Assembly: GCA_052173415.1 (NCBI GenBank)
Contig: JBQMYQ010000021.1
Span: forward strand, 1 to 28,017
DNA length: 28,017 nt
Origin: Wolinella sp052173415
Lineage (GTDB): Bacteria > Campylobacterota > Campylobacteria > Campylobacterales > Helicobacteraceae
Direction: 5' to 3'
The notes beneath the pieces were generated by a model. It was not told the origin of the DNA. It made no database searches and was given only the letters and a program-made list of their open reading frames with translations. Positions 23,642 through 28,017 of the stretch are shown here, in pieces; position 1 is the stretch's first letter, and every line of letters begins with the position of its first letter. A program made the position numbers and the translations under genes.

Positions 23642-23657
23642 AAAAAAAAAAAAAAAA
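23642..23657 (+). repeat. A16 homopolymer tract ending in the start codon
   Basis: Sixteen consecutive A residues, the last being the A of the ATG. The tract forms the whole spacer between the ribosome-binding site and the start codon, making the spacing unusually long (about 18 bases) and prone to change by slippage. Confidence 0.92.
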
Positions 23658-23997
23658 TGGTTAGATTGTTACTCGCGAGCGTGGTGATTTTTGGTGTCTC
23701 TTACGGGGCTGGTTGCAAGAATCTAAGTGGTATGGATAGGAAGTCTATACAAAAACCTTCTCTACGATCATTGATACTCTCGGTCTTGGTTGTGGTAACT
23801 ATCAGTGTATTCAGGGAGATTGTCGCAATGGAAATGGGACATTGATGATTGCATGCTATGACAAAAAAGGGAAACTCGAAGGATTGTTCTTTAATAATGG
23901 GGTACTTTGTGATCGCAAGATGACAGTAACAAATGCTTCCACAGGCGAGCTACTAGAGGTATTTATGTTTGAAGACGCTAGAGCGAAGAGAGAATAA
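23657..23997 (+). pseudogene. Small exported MORN-like protein, frameshifted
   Basis: From ATG 23657 the reading begins with a signal peptide (VRLLLASVVIFGVSYGAG), continues GCKNLSGMDRKSIQ and then loses frame near the A5 run around 23751-23755. In the +1 frame it resumes as TFSTIIDTLGLGCGNYQC, then IQGDCRNGNGTLMIACYDKK, then GKLEGLFFNNGVLCDRK and ends EDARAKRE at TAA 23995-23997. One extra A would restore a 113-residue protein. The GDC-x-NG-x-GT pattern followed by GKLEG resembles MORN-type repeats of small exported proteins with paired cysteines. Function unknown. It could be a pseudogene, a phase-off state or a sequencing error in the A run; the start-codon tract A16 supports variable expression. 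Confidence 0.65.
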
Positions 23998-24210
23998 AAC
24001 AATTAGACTTTACTCATACGTTAAATAATCCCTAACGCAAACCTGTATTTCTCCTCTCTTAACAAAGATAGAAATAGGAGGAGGGGTAGAGTTTGTCATT
24101 ACAAAAGTCTCCTTTTAGCGGATTCCCATACAATTCGCCTCTCTAATCTTTACCCATATTTCAAAAAATTCTGAGCAATTCAAGGCGCACCCATTTCAGA
24201 CTTTTTTGGC
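23998..24210. other. Intergenic region with no recognisable gene
   Basis: About 210 bases before the hemJ promoter. It holds an imperfect inverted repeat (TATTTCT near 24046 with AGAAATA near 24069) that may end transcription of the preceding remnant. I see no coding frame worth listing. Confidence 0.4.
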
Positions 24211-24216
24211 TAAAAT
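24211..24216 (+). promoter_or_regulatory. Predicted -10 box of hemJ
   Basis: TAAAAT follows a T-run and lies 31 bases before the hemJ start, giving a short leader with AAGGGGGTGGG. Confidence 0.5.
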
Positions 24217-24247
24217 GACGCGGAAATTACCATAAGGGGGTGGGACA

Positions 24248-24682
24248 ATGGAATACTATCTTTGGATCAAGGCGTTTCATTTCATGGCGTTTATCTCGTG
24301 GATGGCGGTGCTCTTTTATCTGCCACGGTTGTATGTCTATCATGCCGAGCATATCGAGAAACTCGAGTTTGTTCGCGTGGTAAAAATCCAAGAAGACAAG
24401 CTTTACAACTTCATCGGCTGGCCCGCAATGCTAGGGACGGTAATCTCGGGAATCGCGATGATTGTCCTAAACCCCTCGATGTTAAGCGGCAGCGGTTGGC
24501 TACACGCGAAAATTTTCTTTGCTTTTTTGCTACTTTTCTATCATTTTGACAATGGTCGCTATCTGAAGCTATTCCGCGAGGATCGCTGTTTTAAGTCGGG
24601 AAAATTTTTCCGTTTTTACAACGAAGTCCCGACGATTCTCATGATAGGAATCGTGATTTGTGGCGTGTTAAAGCCCTTTTAG
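24248..24682 (+). CDS. hemJ: Protoporphyrinogen oxidase HemJ
   Basis: Inner-membrane enzyme of haem synthesis that oxidises protoporphyrinogen IX in organisms without HemY or HemG. The 144-residue protein has four hydrophobic helices. Family features are H11 with the following helix AFISWMAVLFYLPRLYVYH, and GWLHAKIFFAFLLLFYHF containing H86 and K88. GGGGGTGGG precedes the ATG. It is monocistronic in appearance: argH has its own promoter 76 bases after the stop. Confidence 0.9.
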   Translation: MEYYLWIKAFHFMAFISWMAVLFYLPRLYVYHAEHIEKLEFVRVVKIQEDKLYNFIGWPAMLGTVISGIAMIVLNPSMLSGSGWLHAKIFFAFLLLFYHFDNGRYLKLFREDRCFKSGKFFRFYNEVPTILMIGIVICGVLKPF

Positions 24683-24757
24683 AGATTGCATGGAGAGATG
24701 TTGGAGGCGAGTTTTAGATTCCCATAAGGAATCGTCCCTCTATTTTGCGCTAAATGC

Positions 24758-24763
24758 TATAAT
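24758..24763 (+). promoter_or_regulatory. Predicted extended -10 promoter of argH
   Basis: TATAAT preceded by TGC, an extended -10 element, 35 bases before the argH start. Confidence 0.65.
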
Positions 24764-24798
24764 CTCCCCTTGTGAATAGCCCAACATAAGGAAAAGTG

Positions 24799-26187
24799 AT
24801 GAAGAAGATGTGGTCAGGGCGTTTTAGTGAGGTGAGTGCAGAGCTTTTGGAGCGCTTTAACGCCTCTTTGCCTTTTGATAAAGCTCTCTATCGCGAGGAT
24901 ATTGAGGGCTCTAAAGTGCATGCGAAAATGCTCTATAAGCAGAATATTCTCACCAAAGCCGAGTATGAGGAGATTGTGCAGGGGTTGGAGCGTGTGCTGG
25001 GCGAGATTGAACAGGGTGAATTTGAATTTAAAATCGCTCATGAGGATATTCACATGGCGATTGAGTCGCGTCTGACTGAGCTCATCGGCGAGAGTGGCAA
25101 GAAGCTCCACACTGCGCGCAGTCGCAACGATCAGGTCGCACTTGATTTTAGAATGTTCGTGCAGCGGTGCAATAAAGAGATCCGTGCCTCTCTCATGGAG
25201 CTTATGGACACGCTTTTGAAAATCGCTTCAAAGCACACAAAAACGCTCATGCCCGGCATGACGCACCTCCAACACGCACAGCCTGTGAATTTTGGCTTTC
25301 ATCTTATTGCGTATGCATGCATGTTTAAGCGCGATGTGGAGCGGCTTGCGGATAGTTATGCGTTGCATGATTACTGCCCTCTGGGCGTGGCGGCTCTTGC
25401 GGGGACGCCCTATGCGAATGATAGGGAGTTTTTGGCGCGTAAGCTCGGATTCCAAGCACCCACGCTCAACGCAATGGACACAGTGAGCGATCGTGATTTT
25501 GCACTGGATCTGCTCTATGGGATCGCCCTAGTCATGATGCACGTTTCGCGCCTAAGTGAGGAGCTCGTGCTGTGGAGCAGCTATGAATTCGGCTTTATTA
25601 GTCTGAGCGATTCCTACTCGACCGGGAGCTCAATTATGCCACAGAAGAAAAACCCTGATGTTCCTGAGCTGTTACGGGGCAAGAGTGGGCGAGTTTATGG
25701 GAATCTGCTCTCGCTTTTGACCGTCATGAAGGGCTTGCCTTTAGCCTACAATAAGGATACACAAGAGGACAAGGAGAGTGTGTTTGATAGCATAGAGACG
25801 GTGCAAATCAGCCTAAAAATCCTCAAAGAGGCTTTAGTGAGCATGAGTGTGAATACTAAGCGCATGCGGGAAGCGTGCCGTATCGGGCATTTGAGCGCGA
25901 CGGATTTGGCGGACTTTTTGGTGCGATCGTGTGGTGTGCCCTTCCGCGAGGCGCACCACATCACAGGGCGGATCGTCGCATACGCGGAATCAAAGCGCAA
26001 GGACATCACCGAGCTTAAAGAGGAGGAGATTTTGGCTCTTGATTCTAGGATTAGGGCGGGGGTTTTGGAGGCACTCGATCTCAAAAACTCAATGAATGCG
26101 CGTAATTCTCAAGGCGGAACATCAAGCGAGCAGACGGAGCTTCAGATTAAAACCCTGCGCGCGTGGCTTAAAAAGAGGAAAAAATGA
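24799..26187 (+). CDS. argH: Argininosuccinate lyase
   Basis: Last step of arginine synthesis: splits argininosuccinate into arginine and fumarate. The 462-residue protein carries the superfamily signature GSSIMPQKKNPDVPELLRGK, the segment HTARSRNDQVALDFRM, and MTHLQHAQPVNFGFHL with the catalytic histidine region. I prefer ATG 24799, six bases after AAGGA; a GTG directly before it at 24796 would add one residue. H. pylori lacks this step, so this organism has a fuller arginine pathway. The stop overlaps the start of the next gene (ATGA). Confidence 0.95.
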   Translation: MKKMWSGRFSEVSAELLERFNASLPFDKALYREDIEGSKVHAKMLYKQNILTKAEYEEIVQGLERVLGEIEQGEFEFKIAHEDIHMAIESRLTELIGESGKKLHTARSRNDQVALDFRMFVQRCNKEIRASLMELMDTLLKIASKHTKTLMPGMTHLQHAQPVNFGFHLIAYACMFKRDVERLADSYALHDYCPLGVAALAGTPYANDREFLARKLGFQAPTLNAMDTVSDRDFALDLLYGIALVMMHVSRLSEELVLWSSYEFGFISLSDSYSTGSSIMPQKKNPDVPELLRGKSGRVYGNLLSLLTVMKGLPLAYNKDTQEDKESVFDSIETVQISLKILKEALVSMSVNTKRMREACRIGHLSATDLADFLVRSCGVPFREAHHITGRIVAYAESKRKDITELKEEEILALDSRIRAGVLEALDLKNSMNARNSQGGTSSEQTELQIKTLRAWLKKRKK

Positions 26188-26612
26188 GCAAACCCATCGT
26201 GGAAGTGAGCGTCAAGCACCTCACGCAGAAGTGCTTCAAGGCAAGTGGCGCACATTTGGGAATCGAGTTTGATTGCGCGCAGACCTCGCCCAAGGAGATG
26301 TTTTTAGCTGGGTTGCTTGGGTGTAGCGCGTATGACATGCTAGAGCTCTCCAGTGCGCGGGGAATCGCGCTAAGTGGGCTGTCCCTTAGCATTAAAGGCT
26401 ACCCAAGCGAGGAATCGCCCGCACGTTTTGAACGTTTGGAGATTGTGTATTCTTTTGATTCCGCCGCGTCTGATGAAGAGGTGCTCTCGTGGGTGGAGGC
26501 GAGCACGGAGCGGTATTGCACGACGATTAATACTGTGCGCAAGGGGTGCACGATGAGCTACTCTGTGCGCCACAATGGCGCGATTATCCAGCCTCCCAAG
26601 GAGCTAGCGTGA
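26184..26612 (+). CDS. OsmC/Ohr-family protein
   Basis: A 142-residue cytosolic protein of the OsmC superfamily, whose members reduce hydroperoxides through a cysteine pair. The cysteines are C47 in LLGCSAYDML and C112 in ERYCTTINTV, at the family positions; C122 is an extra cysteine nearby. It resembles the YhfA-like branch more than Ohr. It is sandwiched between argH and ubiE with four-base overlaps on both sides, so its expression is tied to theirs. Its substrate is unknown. Confidence 0.85.
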   Translation: MSKPIVEVSVKHLTQKCFKASGAHLGIEFDCAQTSPKEMFLAGLLGCSAYDMLELSSARGIALSGLSLSIKGYPSEESPARFERLEIVYSFDSAASDEEVLSWVEASTERYCTTINTVRKGCTMSYSVRHNGAIIQPPKELA

Positions 26613-27319
26613 GAGAGAAACAGCAAGAGATTGTCCAAATGTTTGATGACATTTCGGGGAGCTATGATTTGGCTAATCGCCTTTTAAGCTGCGGGATTGA
26701 TATTTCGTGGCGCAAAAAGGCGTGTGAGCTTGCGTTTTCTCATCTAGGTAAGGAGAGTGCGCGGATTCTTGATGTGGCGTGTGGGACGGGCGATATGATT
26801 TTGCATTGGGAGAAAAACGCCAAATCCAAGGGAATTTGTATCGAGCAAATCACAGGAATCGACCCCTCGCAAGGCATGCTGAACGTCGCACGCCAAAAGC
26901 TCGTGCATGTGGAATTTATCAAGGCTGAAGCCAAAGAATTGCCCCTAGAGAGCGAGAGTGTGGACATTATTTCGATTGCTTATGGACTGCGGAATGTGGT
27001 CGAGCGCGAGAGGGCGCTTGCGGAGTTTCATCGCGTGCTGCGTCCTGGTGGGGTGCTCGTGATTTTGGAATTCACCAAAAGCGAGGAAAACACGCTTCTT
27101 GAGCGCATTATGGGATTTTACACCAAACGGATTCTCCCTTATTTGGGCGGAATCATCTCAAAAAACTACGCGGCGTATAAATATTTACCTGATTCTATCG
27201 AGGGATTTTTGACGCGGAGTATGCTGAATGCGGAACTAGCGGGAATCGGGCTGGAAGTAGTGTTTAGCAAAAGCTATTCGGCGAATATTTCAACGCTATT
27301 CATCGCAAAGAAGCGATAG
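26609..27319 (+). CDS. ubiE: Menaquinone/ubiquinone C-methyltransferase UbiE/MenG
   Basis: SAM-dependent methyltransferase for the last step of menaquinone synthesis (demethylmenaquinone to menaquinone); Campylobacterota use menaquinones made by the futalosine route. The 236-residue protein shows ISGSYDLANRLLSCGIDISW, SAM motif ILDVACGTGD (53-62), the segment IAYGLRNVVERERALAEFHR and RVLRPGGVLVILEF. I start at GTG 26609, which overlaps the preceding stop (GTGA); the frame is open further upstream inside the OsmC gene, but the family N-terminus begins here. Confidence 0.92.
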   Translation: MREKQQEIVQMFDDISGSYDLANRLLSCGIDISWRKKACELAFSHLGKESARILDVACGTGDMILHWEKNAKSKGICIEQITGIDPSQGMLNVARQKLVHVEFIKAEAKELPLESESVDIISIAYGLRNVVERERALAEFHRVLRPGGVLVILEFTKSEENTLLERIMGFYTKRILPYLGGIISKNYAAYKYLPDSIEGFLTRSMLNAELAGIGLEVVFSKSYSANISTLFIAKKR

Positions 27320-27354
27320 ATACCTAACGCAAGCTTTTTATCATTTTTGGTAAG

Positions 27355-27399
27355 CGGGGCGAGTTTGGATTGGATTCCCGCCCTTTATCTCGCTTTTTT
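27355..27399 (+). terminator. Terminator candidate after ubiE
   Basis: GCGAG (27359-27363) pairs with CTCGC (27389-27393), directly followed by T6. The loop is long and holds more G/C-rich sequence (GCGGG and CCCGC nearby) that can form an alternative stem. Confidence 0.45.
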
Positions 27400-27452
27400 G
27401 CTCGCAAGTCTCAAAGCCCTCACAAAACGGGCGAAAATCACCTAATTCTGTA

Positions 27453-27485
27453 AGGTTTGCTTCCTCCTTTTAGAAGCGCAAACCT
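27453..27485. terminator. Hairpin between ubiE and serA
   Basis: AGGTTT-GCTTC (27453-27463) pairs with GAAGC (27473-27477) and AAACCT (27480-27485) with a two-base bulge. It lies between convergent genes and can end transcription from either side. Confidence 0.55.
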
Positions 27486-27502
27486 CTTTATCGTTGCCTC
27501 CT

Positions 27503-28017
27503 CTAAAGGAGGACGTGTCTGATTCCTAGACATGCCTCAATCGCGCCGAGCTCATCAAGCACCTCTTTGCTCACTCCACTATCCACAAGGATTACGGCGA
27601 GGGCTTGTCGCCCATTTCTGCCGAGGCGGAAATCTGAGATATTAATGTGATGATTCGCAAGAATTGTGCCAATCATACCAATAACACCGGGGACATCGGT
27701 GTTTTGGAATAAAATCATGCGCCCCTTGGGTTCAATATCTAGCCCAAAGCCCTCAATTTCGACGATTCTTTGAAGATTCTCGCCAAAGACCGTGCCGCTG
27801 AGACTAAGCTCCCCTTTTTCGGTAACAAGCTTAATGGTCAGCATGTTTTGATAGCCGCTTTGCGCACTTTTAGACTCTTTTTTTAGCTCGATTCCCCGCT
27901 CTTTCGCCACATAGGGAGCATTTACGTAATTGACTTTATCTCCGAGGCTTGCATTGAGCGCACCCACAAGCCCAAAGGTTGCAAGCGAGTCAAGATACCC
28001 TGCAACCTCGCCTTCAG
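27503..28017 (-). CDS. serA: D-3-phosphoglycerate dehydrogenase, C-terminal part (cut by window end)
   Basis: First enzyme of serine synthesis. Only the last 171 codons are in the window; the frame is open to the edge and the true start is outside. Visible are the end of the intervening (ASB) domain, with GALNASLGDKVNYVNAP and LSLSGTVFGENLQRIVEI, and the C-terminal ACT domain with FQNTDVPGVIGMIGTIL and INISDFRLGRNGRQALAVI, where serine feedback acts in related enzymes. The stop is TAG at 27503-27505, next to a small CCTCCT/AGGAGG inverted repeat. Confidence 0.93.
   Translation of the reverse strand, partial: EGEVAGYLDSLATFGLVGALNASLGDKVNYVNAPYVAKERGIELKKESKSAQSGYQNMLTIKLVTEKGELSLSGTVFGENLQRIVEIEGFGLDIEPKGRMILFQNTDVPGVIGMIGTILANHHINISDFRLGRNGRQALAVILVDSGVSKEVLDELGAIEACLGIRHVLL

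Noticed and set aside
23534..23657. Simple-sequence tracts as a possible CRISPR array or origin
   Set aside because: There are no spaced direct repeats and no DnaA-box cluster; the tracts are single microsatellites.
1..28017. tRNA or rRNA genes
   Set aside because: I looked for tRNA T-loop motifs and rRNA-like stretches in the gaps and saw none.

Overview
The window is a stretch of a Campylobacterota (epsilonproteobacterial) chromosome, most likely a Helicobacter of higher GC than H. pylori. Supporting points: a complete S10-spc-alpha ribosomal superoperon without rpmD (L30) and without adk between secY and map; the linkage nrdB / nitrilase-family gene / pcm, with a Pcm very like H. pylori Pcm; a DUF4143-type ATPase directly upstream of rpsJ; and several homopolymer or dinucleotide tracts of the kind Helicobacter uses for phase variation. 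The species cannot be fixed from sequence alone. Base composition looks like the mid-to-upper 40s % GC by eye.

Layout. 1-337: no intact gene; a decayed minus-strand reading containing an 11-base G/C tract. 338-2494 (-): copper-exporting P-type ATPase CopA. 2610-4977 (+): tightly packed operon nrdB, nitrilase-family hydrolase, pcm, ended by a hairpin shared with the convergent operon. 5076-7225 (-): two-gene oxidoreductase operon, a GMC flavoprotein plus a Tat-exported gluconate-dehydrogenase subunit-3-like partner. 7377-7595 (+): a small exported Cys/Lys repeat protein resembling modified-peptide metallophore precursors. 7871-8398 (+): remains of an outer-membrane beta-barrel gene broken by several frameshifts and stops. 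8406-9476 (-): AAA/DUF4143-type ATPase.

9680-23329 (+): 29 genes from rpsJ to rplQ, encoding ribosomal proteins S10 to L17 plus SecY, methionine aminopeptidase, IF-1 and RNA polymerase alpha. They are packed with overlaps or short gaps, driven by a strong promoter at 9593-9622 and preceded by a short leader hairpin. 23330-24247: an AT-rich island of different character, with an (AT)11 tract, an A16 tract at a start codon, and a frameshifted small exported MORN-like gene. 24248-24682 (+): hemJ. 24799-27319 (+): argH, osmC-family and ubiE/menG genes overlapping by 4 bases. 27503-28017 (-): 3' part of serA, cut by the window edge.

Most of the window is conserved housekeeping DNA. The unusual material lies in the gaps between conserved blocks: the metallophore-like peptide, the decayed surface or exported protein genes, and three simple-sequence tracts. 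Across the whole window the heptamer GGGAATC (either strand) recurs about 59 times by eye count, far above the roughly 3.4 expected by chance.
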